This document shows, piece after piece, positions 33,174 through 40,923 of a DNA stretch of 41,071 nucleotides (position 1 is the first letter of the stretch; every line of letters begins with the position of its first letter). The DNA is from Bacillota bacterium (GTDB taxonomy: Bacteria > Bacillota > Clostridia > Acetivibrionales > DSM-1351): assembly GCA_023392075.1 (NCBI GenBank), contig JAEVZU010000164.1:1-41071 (forward strand), read 5' to 3'. The position numbers and the translations under genes were made by a program. Below the pieces are notes generated by a model. That model saw only the letters and a program-made list of their open reading frames with translations, searched no databases and was not told the DNA's origin.

Positions 33174-34047
33174 AGCCTTTACCCCCCAGTTCGTATATAA
33201 AAATCTCTTCAAGGGTCAGAGGGAGAATATCCATTATTACAGGATCTGTTGCTCTAACCTTTGAAATAATATTATCTCTATTGCCCCTGACAATGAATTG
33301 AAGAACACTTCCGCTGCAGGTCTGGCGGAGGATTTCTTCCTCTGTAAATAAATTCTGAGGGACAGTACCTGTATAGGCCACTTGAAGCTTGTGGATATCG
33401 GATTTAATATCGTCCAACTCACGTTCAACAATAATACTGCCATTAAATAAAATACCTACATGATCACACACATCCTCCAGTTCACGTAAGTTATGAGAGG
33501 AAACCAATACAGTGGTTCCATATTCGGCAACGTCTTGAAGTACAAGGTTCCAGACCTTTTTTCTCATAACCGGATCAAGGCCGTCCAACGGTTCATCGAA
33601 AATCATTACTTTTGGTCTGACGGATATTCCAAGCCAGAAGGCAACCTGCTTCTGCATACCTTTTGAAAGCTTTACTGTTCTTCTTTTTATATCAATAGGG
33701 AATGCCTGCTTCAAAGCATTGAATCTCTCCCAGCTCCAGGAGGGATATATACCGGCATAAAATTCAGCCGTCTCTTTAATGCTGTATTGTGAAAAAAAGA
33801 AAGGATCATCGGAGATATATACTATTTCGGCCTTGCATTCAGGATTATCAAAGACAGGTTTATTGTTAATTGTGATACTTCCGGTTTCATTTTTATATAT
33901 TCCGGCCAGATGTTTTATCAGGGTGGTTTTTCCTGAGCCATTAGGTCCGAGAAGCCCGTATACCGAGCCCTGATCCACATGAATGTTCAGTTGGTCCAGC
34001 GCTTTGAAATTGCCATAGGACTTGTTCAGGGATTTAACGTCTATCAT
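33148..34047 (-). CDS. ABC transporter ATPase (YtrB-like), second operon
   Basis: A 299-residue ATPase with Walker A GLLGPNGSGKTTL, signature KLSKGMQKQVAFWLGI, Walker B VMIFDEPLDGLDP and H-loop VSSHNLRELED. A C-terminal extension of about 80 residues is present. The ribosome binding site AGGAGGTTAATAAAA lies in the end of the GntR gene (14-nt overlap), and the permease start lies in its own end, so the three genes are tightly coupled. Confidence 0.94.
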   Translation of the reverse strand: MIDVKSLNKSYGNFKALDQLNIHVDQGSVYGLLGPNGSGKTTLIKHLAGIYKNETGSITINNKPVFDNPECKAEIVYISDDPFFFSQYSIKETAEFYAGIYPSWSWERFNALKQAFPIDIKRRTVKLSKGMQKQVAFWLGISVRPKVMIFDEPLDGLDPVMRKKVWNLVLQDVAEYGTTVLVSSHNLRELEDVCDHVGILFNGSIIVERELDDIKSDIHKLQVAYTGTVPQNLFTEEEILRQTCSGSVLQFIVRGNRDNIISKVRATDPVIMDILPLTLEEIFIYELGGKGYEIENILL

Positions 34048-34426
34048 TTTTATTAACCTCCTTTTGTTTGTAAATATTTTTAATCATTGTCAGGACACTT
34101 TCTTCCGGTGTTTTTAGATATATCAATTCTTCAATCAGCCTGGACATTTCTGCCAGAATATCATCCCGGCGGCTTTTCTCGGAATTGCTGTCAAGCTGTG
34201 AAATGAAGTTTCCCTTTCCTTGGACAGAGTAAATGATTCCTTCGCTTTCAAGATCTTTATACGCTTTTTGTATGGTGTTGGGGTTTATGGTAAGCATTTG
34301 GGCAAGCTCCCGAACTGAGGGAATTTTTTCTCCCGGCTTCATTACACCGTTAATAACCAGTCCCTTTATTTTATCTTTGATCTGTTCATATATTGGTCTG
34401 GGATTTTTAAAATCCAGCTGGATCAT
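34034..34426 (-). CDS. GntR-family regulator, YtrA subfamily, second operon
   Basis: A 130-residue regulator with a standard YtrA sequence: PRPIYEQIKDKIKGLVINGVM, GEKIPSVRELAQMLTINPNTIQKAYKDLE (winged HTH, about 5-75) and a C-terminal helical tail. GGAGG lies 12 nt before its ATG on the minus strand. It is the first gene of the second GntR-ATPase-permease operon. Its operator may be the perfect palindrome at 34594-34632 or something closer that I could not identify. Confidence 0.93.
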   Translation of the reverse strand: MIQLDFKNPRPIYEQIKDKIKGLVINGVMKPGEKIPSVRELAQMLTINPNTIQKAYKDLESEGIIYSVQGKGNFISQLDSNSEKSRRDDILAEMSRLIEELIYLKTPEESVLTMIKNIYKQKEVNKNDRR

Positions 34427-34470
34427 AAATTGCGGATACCTCCTTTATTATGTCTAGGCATACATGGACA

Positions 34471-34549
34471 GTACTGGTAGACTGTAACATCTAAATTTAT
34501 ACCTTGCCGTCGGAAAATACACGTTTTAGATGTTACAGTCTACCAGTGC
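34471..34549. repeat. Perfect long inverted repeat, family A copy 2
   Basis: The 23-base arms 34473-34495 and 34525-34547 (core GACTGTAACATCTAAA) are exact reverse complements around a 29-nt loop. On the minus strand the sequence reads ATCTAAAACGTGTATTTTCC, matching the start of copies 1 and 3. It lies between the divergent GntR and VOC genes. Confidence 0.75.
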
Positions 34550-34593
34550 ATCAATTGCATACTTAACTCATAAATATTGGTGATGAGTTGTTG

Positions 34594-34632
34594 TGTATTA
34601 ACTGTACTACGAGTAGTAGTACAGTTAATACA
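34594..34632. promoter_or_regulatory. Perfect palindrome in the divergent intergenic region
   Basis: Seventeen-base arms (34594-34610, 34616-34632; GTATTAACTGTACTAC and its reverse complement) surround GAGTA. Its symmetry and position between divergent genes suggest a high-affinity operator for a dimeric or tetrameric regulator, perhaps the GntR protein. As RNA it would form a very stable hairpin. Confidence 0.55.
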
Positions 34633-34758
34633 GTGTTATTTTAATACCATAATTTTGAAATGTCGACAAAAAGATTACTATCTTTTTTATTAAACAAAGT
34701 TTAATACATTAGTAAAATGATATACAATAAATACATATTTACATTGTGAGGTATTGGC

Positions 34759-35214
34759 ATGAGAAACGTTAAATATGTTCATACAAATTTGATAGCCAGG
34801 GATTGGAAAAGCCTGGCGCAATTTTATATTGAAGTTTTGGGGTGCAGGCCCACTTACCCTGAAAGAGACCTGGCGGGAGAATGGATAGATAAATTGACTG
34901 AAATTCCCGGCGTAAGAGTCAGAGGAATGCATTTGAGCCTGCCGGGTTATGAAAACGGGCCTACTCTTGAGATTTTTGAGTATTCTCCGGGAAATGACCG
35001 GAGTGACGGGCAGGCTATAAATTTGTGGGGCTTGGGGCACCTGGCCTTTCATGTTGACGATGTGGAAGAGGTGTTGGCTGCTGTGATTTCACATGGAGGG
35101 AAGCCTTTCGGAGAAGTCGTCAGAAAAAATTATCCTGAATTGGGGCTGCTGACGGCTGTTTATGTCAAAGACCCCGAAGGCAATTTCATTGAACTTCAAA
35201 ATTGGAAAAAATAA
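34759..35214 (+). CDS. VOC-superfamily (glyoxalase-like) protein
   Basis: A 151-residue protein with two beta-alpha-beta modules: VKYVHTNLIARDWKSLAQFYIEVLG and GHLAFHVDDVEEVLAAVISHGG, ending VKDPEGNFIELQNW. Candidate metal ligands are H8, E in LEIFEY, H in GHLAFHV and E in GNFIEL, the normal VOC set. Such proteins are lyases, dioxygenases or drug-binding proteins; no substrate can be read from the sequence. GTGAGGT precedes ATG. The next gene starts 23 nt after its stop, so they may be co-transcribed. Confidence 0.88.
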   Translation: MRNVKYVHTNLIARDWKSLAQFYIEVLGCRPTYPERDLAGEWIDKLTEIPGVRVRGMHLSLPGYENGPTLEIFEYSPGNDRSDGQAINLWGLGHLAFHVDDVEEVLAAVISHGGKPFGEVVRKNYPELGLLTAVYVKDPEGNFIELQNWKK

Positions 35215-35237
35215 AATCACATTATGGGAGGTTATAT

Positions 35238-36263
35238 ATGTTAAAACCTTTAATAGGCATTCCTATGGGAGATCCTGCAGGAATAGGACCTGAAATAACT
35301 GTTAAGGCCCTGGCTCATGAAAATATTTATGATGTATGCAGGCCGGTCGTTATCGGAGATGCAGGAGTAATAAAAAAGTCGGTTGAAATTTGTAAACTGG
35401 ATTCTGAAGTGAGAGTCATTGAAAAATGTGATGAAGGTCAGTACTCCAGCGGAATTATTAATATTATAAATTTGAAGAATATAGCTCCGGAAACCTTCAA
35501 ATACGGCATTGTTCAGGCACAGAACGGATTGGCATCCTATGAATATATTAAAAAATCCGTGGAACTGGCTGTAAATGGTGAACTGGCAGCCATTGCAACG
35601 ACGCCTATCAACAAACCCGCCTTAAAGGCCGGGAATGTGGATTTTATAGGGCATACCGAAATTCTGGCCGGGCTAACAAATACTGAAGACCCCCTGACCA
35701 TGTTTGAGGTGAGGGGAATGAGAGTGTTCTTCCTGACCCGGCATGTTTCTCTGAAAATGGCCTGCGAAATGGTTACACAGCAAAGGCTGCTGGATTATAT
35801 AGGCAGATGTACCCGGGCGCTTGAGAGCCTGGGGATAGCGGATGGAACAATGGCCGTAGCGGGTTTGAATCCACACAGCGGTGATAACGGGCTTTTTGGA
35901 ACCGAGGATATGGAGCAGATTGCCCCTGCCGTAGAAAAAGCAAGAAACCGCGGGTATAAGGTAGTGGGGCCGGTAGGTGCCGACTCGGTGTTTCATCAGG
36001 CTCTAATGGGAAAATACAATTCAGTGCTTTCACTGTATCATGATCAGGGGCATATAGCCACAAAAACTCTGGATTTTGAAAGGACCATAGCAATTACACT
36101 TGGATTGCCTTTCCTGAGAACTTCCGTTGACCACGGAACCGCATATGATATAGCGGGTAAGGGAATTGCAAGTGAAGTAAGCATGGTGGAGGCAATCCTC
36201 CTGGCGTCGAAATATGCCGGACCTTATTCACAATGGATTGGAAATAAATTGAATAAAATGTAA
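35238..36263 (+). CDS. pdxA: PdxA-family dehydrogenase (4-hydroxythreonine-4-phosphate type)
   Basis: A 341-residue enzyme: N-terminal IGIPMGDPAGIGPEI, metal/substrate His in IGHTEIL, KMACEMVTQQRL, the C-terminal SLYHDQGHIATKTLDF and RTSVDHGTAYDIAGKG. These are complete PdxA landmarks. In bacteria that make pyridoxal phosphate by PdxST, such paralogues (PdxA2) usually oxidise D-threonate or D-erythronate 4-phosphate, so that role is as likely as vitamin B6 synthesis. The partner sugar-acid kinase is not here. ATG 35238 after GGGAGG is preferred over an in-frame upstream start that overlaps the VOC gene. Confidence 0.92.
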   Translation: MLKPLIGIPMGDPAGIGPEITVKALAHENIYDVCRPVVIGDAGVIKKSVEICKLDSEVRVIEKCDEGQYSSGIINIINLKNIAPETFKYGIVQAQNGLASYEYIKKSVELAVNGELAAIATTPINKPALKAGNVDFIGHTEILAGLTNTEDPLTMFEVRGMRVFFLTRHVSLKMACEMVTQQRLLDYIGRCTRALESLGIADGTMAVAGLNPHSGDNGLFGTEDMEQIAPAVEKARNRGYKVVGPVGADSVFHQALMGKYNSVLSLYHDQGHIATKTLDFERTIAITLGLPFLRTSVDHGTAYDIAGKGIASEVSMVEAILLASKYAGPYSQWIGNKLNKM

Positions 36264-36384
36264 TAAAATGACAAACCAGACTGTTTTTAATTAATCACGT
36301 ATTATATAATTATATCAGCGCTTACAATTATTTAACTGAAAGACCGGCGTTTGAAATGAAATATTTAATTTTAGGAGGTTAATT

Positions 36385-37155
36385 ATGGCAGATGTTATTG
36401 ATTACAAAATCCTTGGAGACGATATGCAGATGGTAGAGGTGGAGCTTGATCCCTCGGAAGGTGTCAGAGCTGAAGCTGGTGCCATGATGTATATGGAAGA
36501 CGGAATAATGATGCAGACATCAACAGACGGAGGTGCATTTAAAGGGTTTAAAAGAATGCTTACAGGTGAAAGCTTCTTTATAACCACTTTTTACAACACA
36601 AGTCCGTCAAAAAAGCATATGGCTTTTTCGGCACCCTATCCCGGAAAGATAATACCTATAGATCTGACAAGTGTGGGAGGAAGTTTCCTTTGTCAGAAAG
36701 ATGCTTTTTTATGTGCCGCCAATGGGGTTGATGTTGAAATAGCCTTTACCAGAAAGCTTGGTGCCGGTTTCTTCGGCGGAGAGGGTTTTATTCTTCAGAG
36801 GCTTGTAGGAAACGGCATGGCTTTTGTACATTCGGGCGGAACCATAATTCAGAAGAACCTGCTTCCAGGTGAAACCCTTAAAGTGGATACCGGCTGTCTG
36901 GTAGCCTTCTCACCAAGTGTCGACTATGATATCGAATTTGTTGGAGGCTTTAAAAATGCACTGTTCGGGGGAGAAGGCTTATTCCTGGCAAAGATGACCG
37001 GCCCGGGTCTGGTTTATCTGCAGAGTCTGCCTCTTTCAAGACTGGCCGACAGGCTTACCTCGGCAGGTTCGCGAAACAGAGAGCAGCAGTCCGGAATCGG
37101 AGGCATCGGAGGAGGTATACTGGGCGGATTGTTCGGCGGAGACAACAAATATTAG
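36385..37155 (+). CDS. AIM24 family protein (TIGR00266 type)
   Basis: A 256-residue protein with a beta-rich body: QMVEVELDPSEGVRAEAGAMMYM at the start, FKGFKRMLTGESFF, AYPGKIIPIDL-like strand, GAGFFGGEGFILQRLVGNGMAFVHSGG, and a Gly-rich tail after residue 235 (GIGGIGGGILGGLFGG). This matches the bacterial relatives of mitochondrial AIM24, of unknown function. AGGAGGTTAATT precedes ATG; the same ribosome binding site style occurs at the genes with structured leaders, but no leader element is here. Single gene. Confidence 0.9.
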   Translation: MADVIDYKILGDDMQMVEVELDPSEGVRAEAGAMMYMEDGIMMQTSTDGGAFKGFKRMLTGESFFITTFYNTSPSKKHMAFSAPYPGKIIPIDLTSVGGSFLCQKDAFLCAANGVDVEIAFTRKLGAGFFGGEGFILQRLVGNGMAFVHSGGTIIQKNLLPGETLKVDTGCLVAFSPSVDYDIEFVGGFKNALFGGEGLFLAKMTGPGLVYLQSLPLSRLADRLTSAGSRNREQQSGIGGIGGGILGGLFGGDNKY

Positions 37156-37210
37156 TATATCGGAATCAAACCGTCATTCCGTGGGCTGACTTATATATAT
37201 CCCCTTGTGA

Positions 37211-37282
37211 TACCCTCTATTAACAATGTACAATACGTTTTTGAGTGGCGTGAGGCGTGTTGTACATTGTCAATAGAGGGTA
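37211..37282. repeat. Long inverted repeat, family B copy 1
   Basis: The 23-base arms 37211-37233 and 37260-37282 (core ACAATGTACAA / TTGTACATTGT) pair with a single mismatch around a 26-nt loop containing GGCGTGAGGCGTG. A partial copy occurs at 39896-39929. Confidence 0.7.
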
Positions 37283-37298
37283 AATATACAAAGTTGCA

Positions 37299-37345
37299 GG
37301 GAGTGTCGTAAAATCAAAGGAAATTAATTTTGCGGCACTCCCTTT
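37299..37345 (+). terminator. Terminator-like hairpin just upstream of the ECF ATPase gene
   Basis: GGGAGTGTCGTAAAAT (37299-37314) pairs with ATTTTGCGGCACTCCC (37327-37342), a 16-bp stem with two G-U pairs, then TTTC. It ends only 18 nt before the ATG, so it could act as an attenuator of the ECF genes, as the end of the previous unit, or as a remnant of a repeat. A related string ACGACACTCC occurs near 19330. Confidence 0.5.
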
Positions 37346-37360
37346 CACACAGAGGAAACT

Positions 37361-39088
37361 ATGAAAAAAACCATAATTGAATTCAAAAACTTTTCTTTCA
37401 AATATCGTGTTCAAAAGCTGCCTTCCCTGTCGGATATAAATCTAACAATATATGAGGGTGAAAAGATTCTGATCGTGGGACCCTCCGGCTCGGGCAAATC
37501 GACACTGGCAAATTGCATAAATGGGCTGGTGCCTTTTTCTTATGCAGGTGCTGCGGAGGGCGTTTTAAGAATCAAGGATCAGGACCCGTCCGAGCTTGGC
37601 ATATTCGGGCTTTCCAAGCTGGTAGGAACAGTTCTTCAGGATACGGATGGGCAGTTTGTAGGCCTTACTGTAGCGGAGGATATTGCCTTCTCCCTGGAAA
37701 ATGATTGTATAGAACAGCCCGAAATGCTGAAGCGGGTAGCAGAAACTGCCGAAATAGTAGAATTGAGCAAATATGCGGGCCATTCTCCACAAGCCTTGTC
37801 GGGAGGACAGAAGCAAAGGGTGTCTCTTGCAGGCGTGCTTGTAGACAATGTCGATATATTGCTATTTGATGAGCCTCTGGCAAACCTTGACCCTGCAACG
37901 GGAAAGTATGCTATGGAATTGATTGACAGAATACACCGGGATTCAAAAGCTACCATAGTGATTGTGGAACACAGGCTCGAGGATGTGCTTCACTGCAATG
38001 TGGACAGAGTTATAGTTATGGCCGAGGGGCGGATTATTGCAGATACGGTACCTTCCGAACTGCTTTCATCGGATATTCTGAAGAAAACGGGTATCAGGGA
38101 ACCCTTGTATATTACTTCTCTGAAATATGCCGGCTGTGATATTCCGGCGTCAATTCATCCTGAGCATATTAATGCCATAGTATTGGATAATTTGAAAAGC
38201 AAGCTTGTTAAATGGCATGAGAATAATATTCCGGAATTTGATAAACCCGAGAAATCAAGGATTCTGGAATTAAAAAATATAAGTTTCGGTTATGAGAAAA
38301 ACAAACAGGTATTGGAGGACATTAATTTTGACATCCGCATGGGTGAAATGGTAGGGCTTGTGGGGCAGAACGGAGCGGGAAAATCTACTCTTTCAAAAAT
38401 AATATGCGGCTTCGAAAAACCTTCTGCAGGCTCAGTATTATTTGATGGAAAAAGTATGGATACCGACAGTATTGCAGAGAGAGCACAGAAAATCGGACTC
38501 GTAATGCAAAATCCAAACCATATGCTTTCAAAACCAATGCTTTTTGATGAAGTAGCCCTGGGTCTTGTAACAAGAGGCAAAAGCAGAGAGGAAATAGACA
38601 ACTGCGTATTTGACGTCTTAAAAACCTGTGGTCTGTATGAATTCAGGAACTGGCCAATTTCAGCACTGAGTTACGGACAAAAGAAGAGGGTGACAATAGC
38701 CTCAATCCTTGTATTGAATCCGGAGGTTATAATATTGGATGAACCCACTGCAGGCCAGGATTTCAGACATTATACCGAATTTATGGAATTTTTACTGGAA
38801 TTGAACCGTGAGAGAGGTACAACAATATTGATGATAACTCATGACATGCATCTTTTGCTGGAATATACCGAACGTGCCATTGTAATGGCAGACGGAAGGG
38901 TAATAGCCGATGCAGAACCTGCCTCAATTCTCACAAATGATGAAATTATAAATAAGGCAAGCTTAAAGAGAACCTCCCTGTACGAATTGTCCATGAGAAC
39001 AGGAATAACGGACTCACGTGCCTTTGTACAGCATTTCATTGATTATGACAGGAGGGTACGGTCAAATGGCGCGAATGTTAAGTTATAG
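37361..39088 (+). CDS. ECF transporter ATPase, two fused ABC domains (YkoD-like)
   Basis: A 575-residue protein with two complete ATPase domains. Domain 1 (about 1-250): GPSGSGKSTL, signature ALSGGQKQRVSLAG, Walker B ILLFDEPLANLDP. Domain 2 (about 295-540): GQNGAGKSTL, signature ALSYGQKKRVTIAS, Walker B VIILDEPTAGQD. Domain 2 has Tyr in place of Gly in the signature. It powers an energy-coupling factor vitamin or metal importer together with the EcfT protein encoded next. The fused form is typical of the YkoD/CbiO-type modules for thiamine precursors or cobalt. The vitamin cannot be told because no S component is in view. Start after AGAGGAA. Confidence 0.93.
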   Translation: MKKTIIEFKNFSFKYRVQKLPSLSDINLTIYEGEKILIVGPSGSGKSTLANCINGLVPFSYAGAAEGVLRIKDQDPSELGIFGLSKLVGTVLQDTDGQFVGLTVAEDIAFSLENDCIEQPEMLKRVAETAEIVELSKYAGHSPQALSGGQKQRVSLAGVLVDNVDILLFDEPLANLDPATGKYAMELIDRIHRDSKATIVIVEHRLEDVLHCNVDRVIVMAEGRIIADTVPSELLSSDILKKTGIREPLYITSLKYAGCDIPASIHPEHINAIVLDNLKSKLVKWHENNIPEFDKPEKSRILELKNISFGYEKNKQVLEDINFDIRMGEMVGLVGQNGAGKSTLSKIICGFEKPSAGSVLFDGKSMDTDSIAERAQKIGLVMQNPNHMLSKPMLFDEVALGLVTRGKSREEIDNCVFDVLKTCGLYEFRNWPISALSYGQKKRVTIASILVLNPEVIILDEPTAGQDFRHYTEFMEFLLELNRERGTTILMITHDMHLLLEYTERAIVMADGRVIADAEPASILTNDEIINKASLKRTSLYELSMRTGITDSRAFVQHFIDYDRRVRSNGANVKL

Positions 39089-39893
39089 TGATAAGGGAAG
39101 TGTAATCCACTCACTCAGCGGAACCACAAAACTTCTTTATTTTTTGATCTGGTCATTATCCAGTATGGTTACTTATGACACAAGACTGTTATTATTTATG
39201 TTTGCTTTGAGTTTGGTCATATTCAGGCTTTCAAGAGTAGACTTAGAAGATATAGCCTTTGTCCTGAAGCTGATCCTGGTTTTCCTTTGTATTAACCTGG
39301 TGGCTATCTTTATCTTTTCACCTGAAGAGGGTGGGAAGATTTATCATAGCAGGACCCTGCTTGTACATATATTCGGAAATTACAATCTTACTGCGGAACA
39401 GCTTTTTTATGAGATGAATGTTGCCCTTAAATATTTTACCATTATACCTATTGCACTGCTTTTCATACTGACCACAAACCCCAGTGAATTTGCCTCTTCC
39501 CTAAACAAGATCGGGCTAAGCTATAAAATTAGTTATGCAGTTGCCATAACCCTGCGTTACATACCTGATATGCAGCGGGATTATGTAATTGTATCCCAGG
39601 CCCAGCAAGCCAGGGGCATAGATATGTCAAAGAAGGTAAGTCTTTTGAAAAGAATAAAAAATGCAGCTTCAGTTCTGATACCCTTGTTTTTTTCAAGTAT
39701 GGACAGGATAGATACAATCAGCAATGCAATGGAGTTGAGGGGTTTCGGAAAGAAAAACAAAAGAACCTGGTATGCTGCAAAGAAAATGAAAAGGTTGGAT
39801 TTTGCAGTTATAGCTGCATTGGTTATATTGGCGGTAATGGCAGTCATCATAACCTTTGCGGACGGGAGCAGGTTCTATAATCCGTTTGTGTAG
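39066..39893 (+). CDS. ecfT: ECF transporter membrane component EcfT (CbiQ-like)
   Basis: A 275-residue protein with about five membrane segments and the two EcfT coupling motifs, QARGID (in QAQQARGIDMSKK) and ELRGFG (in NAMELRGFGKKNK), which dock onto the ATPase. AGGAGGG lies 9 nt before ATG 39066, inside the end of the ATPase gene (23-nt overlap). The S component that would define the substrate is absent on both sides. Confidence 0.92.
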   Translation: MARMLSYSDKGSVIHSLSGTTKLLYFLIWSLSSMVTYDTRLLLFMFALSLVIFRLSRVDLEDIAFVLKLILVFLCINLVAIFIFSPEEGGKIYHSRTLLVHIFGNYNLTAEQLFYEMNVALKYFTIIPIALLFILTTNPSEFASSLNKIGLSYKISYAVAITLRYIPDMQRDYVIVSQAQQARGIDMSKKVSLLKRIKNAASVLIPLFFSSMDRIDTISNAMELRGFGKKNKRTWYAAKKMKRLDFAVIAALVILAVMAVIITFADGSRFYNPFV

Positions 39894-39895
39894 CC

Positions 39896-39929
39896 GGCGT
39901 GAGGCGTGTTATACATTGTCAATAAAGGG
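39896..39929 (+). repeat. Partial copy of family B repeat
   Basis: GGCGTGAGGCGTGTTATACA… matches 37247-37280 at 32 of 34 positions but lacks the left arm, so it cannot fold as the full element does. It begins 3 nt after the ecfT stop and abuts the family A repeat. Confidence 0.7.
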
Positions 39930-39934
39930 GAGAG

Positions 39935-40033
39935 GGTCTGTAACATCTAAAAAGTATATTGCCGGCGAGGACGACAACGAAATTCTGAGAGAATTCAACC
40001 GTGGGCAATATGTGACTTTTAGTGTTACAGACC
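39935..40033. repeat. Long inverted repeat, family A copy 3
   Basis: GGTCTGTAACATCTAAAA… (39935-39963) pairs with its near complement at 40004-40033. The loop contains the family string GACAACG…TTCTGAGAGAATT and a small AATTCT/AGAATT hairpin. It lies about 30 nt upstream of the azlC -10 box. Confidence 0.7.
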
Positions 40034-40120
40034 ATTGGATGATTTACCTGCAGATTTGTGCTATAATACAAATGTTATTTCCAAATGTTATTTTGACTAT
40101 TTTTTGAGGTTTTTACATAA

Positions 40121-40873
40121 ATGACTACAGTTAATGTGCAGGATAAAAAGCGCAATATCCTAAAAGATTTTTTAGAAGGATCCAGGCTCAGTATTCCCAT
40201 TGCCTTGGGGTATTTTCCTGTATCCTTTACTTTTGGTTTGATGGCTGTCAGAGGTGGTATTCCTGTCTGGATAGTAATTTTAATATCAATGACAAATCTC
40301 ACCTCTGCCGGACAGTTCGCAGGAACTAATCTGATAATAGCAGGCGCAGGTCTCGCTGAAATCGCAGTTACAACCTTTGTAATAAACATCCGGTATATGC
40401 TCATGTCGCTTTCACTCTCACAGAGGCTTGCTGCAGGGGTTTCCAACCTTAAAAGACTGTTAATGGCTTTTGGTGTGACGGATGAGACCTTCACAGTGGC
40501 AGCAATGCAAAAGAGAAATATAAATTTTTCCTTCATGGCCGGGCTTGAGCTGCTTCCATATATGGGCTGGGCGGCTGGAACTGCTGCGGGAGCATTAGTT
40601 TGTACCTTGCTGCCCGAAACTTTGCAGAACTCAATGGGCATAGCACTGTACGCAATGTTTATTGCTCTGGTAATCCCGGCTGCCAAAAAGTCCAGAGCCG
40701 CACTGATAGTGGCAGGCTGTGCCATTTTATTAAGCGCCGTTCTCAAATGGATTCCCATCTTCTCATTTGTTTCGGGGGGGTGGAGAATAATAATTGCCAC
40801 GGTAATTGCCTGTACTTTGGGAGCTAAAATGTTTCCGCCGCAGGATGCCGAAACAGATGAAGATATGGTTTAG
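40121..40873 (+). CDS. azlC: AzlC-family branched-chain amino acid exporter subunit
   Basis: A 250-residue membrane protein with the AzlC landmarks: SIPIALGYFPVSFTFGLMA, LTSAGQFAGTNLI, INIRYMLMSLSLS, FGVTDETFTVA and YMGWAAGTAAG. AzlC works with the small AzlD protein to export branched-chain amino acids or analogues. AzlD is usually encoded directly after it, but here the following 198 nt are non-coding hairpins, so azlD may lie beyond the window or be missing. TATAAT at 40062-40067 is the likely promoter. The ribosome binding site (TTGAGG, 13 nt before ATG) is poor. Confidence 0.92.
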   Translation: MTTVNVQDKKRNILKDFLEGSRLSIPIALGYFPVSFTFGLMAVRGGIPVWIVILISMTNLTSAGQFAGTNLIIAGAGLAEIAVTTFVINIRYMLMSLSLSQRLAAGVSNLKRLLMAFGVTDETFTVAAMQKRNINFSFMAGLELLPYMGWAAGTAAGALVCTLLPETLQNSMGIALYAMFIALVIPAAKKSRAALIVAGCAILLSAVLKWIPIFSFVSGGWRIIIATVIACTLGAKMFPPQDAETDEDMV

Positions 40874-40923
40874 GAGGTTAGCTTGAAAGACTTCACTTGA
40901 GTTCGTCTTACAAGCTAACCTCC
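40873..40923 (+). repeat. Structured element P1 hairpin, copy 3
   Basis: GGAGGTTAGCTTGAAAGAC (40873-40891) pairs with GTCTTACAAGCTAACCTCC (40905-40923) in 18 of 19 positions. The left arm is identical to P1 of copy 2, while the right arm differs in ways that improve pairing. It starts within the azlC stop codon, exactly where the ribosome binding site of a following gene would be. P2 of the family is not recognisable after it. Confidence 0.7.

Noticed and set aside
34471..34632. CRISPR-like repeats
   Set aside because: The structures are two unrelated palindromes with no regularly spaced direct repeats or cas genes nearby.
37156..37360. Known riboswitch (TPP, cobalamin or similar) before the ECF genes
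   Set aside because: No TPP CTGAGA box or B12-box-like consensus was seen; only the two inverted repeats are present.
40075..40800. 241-codon minus-strand frame over azlC
   Set aside because: It is a mirror of the AzlC gene, alanine/isoleucine-rich, and no ribosome binding site was noticed.
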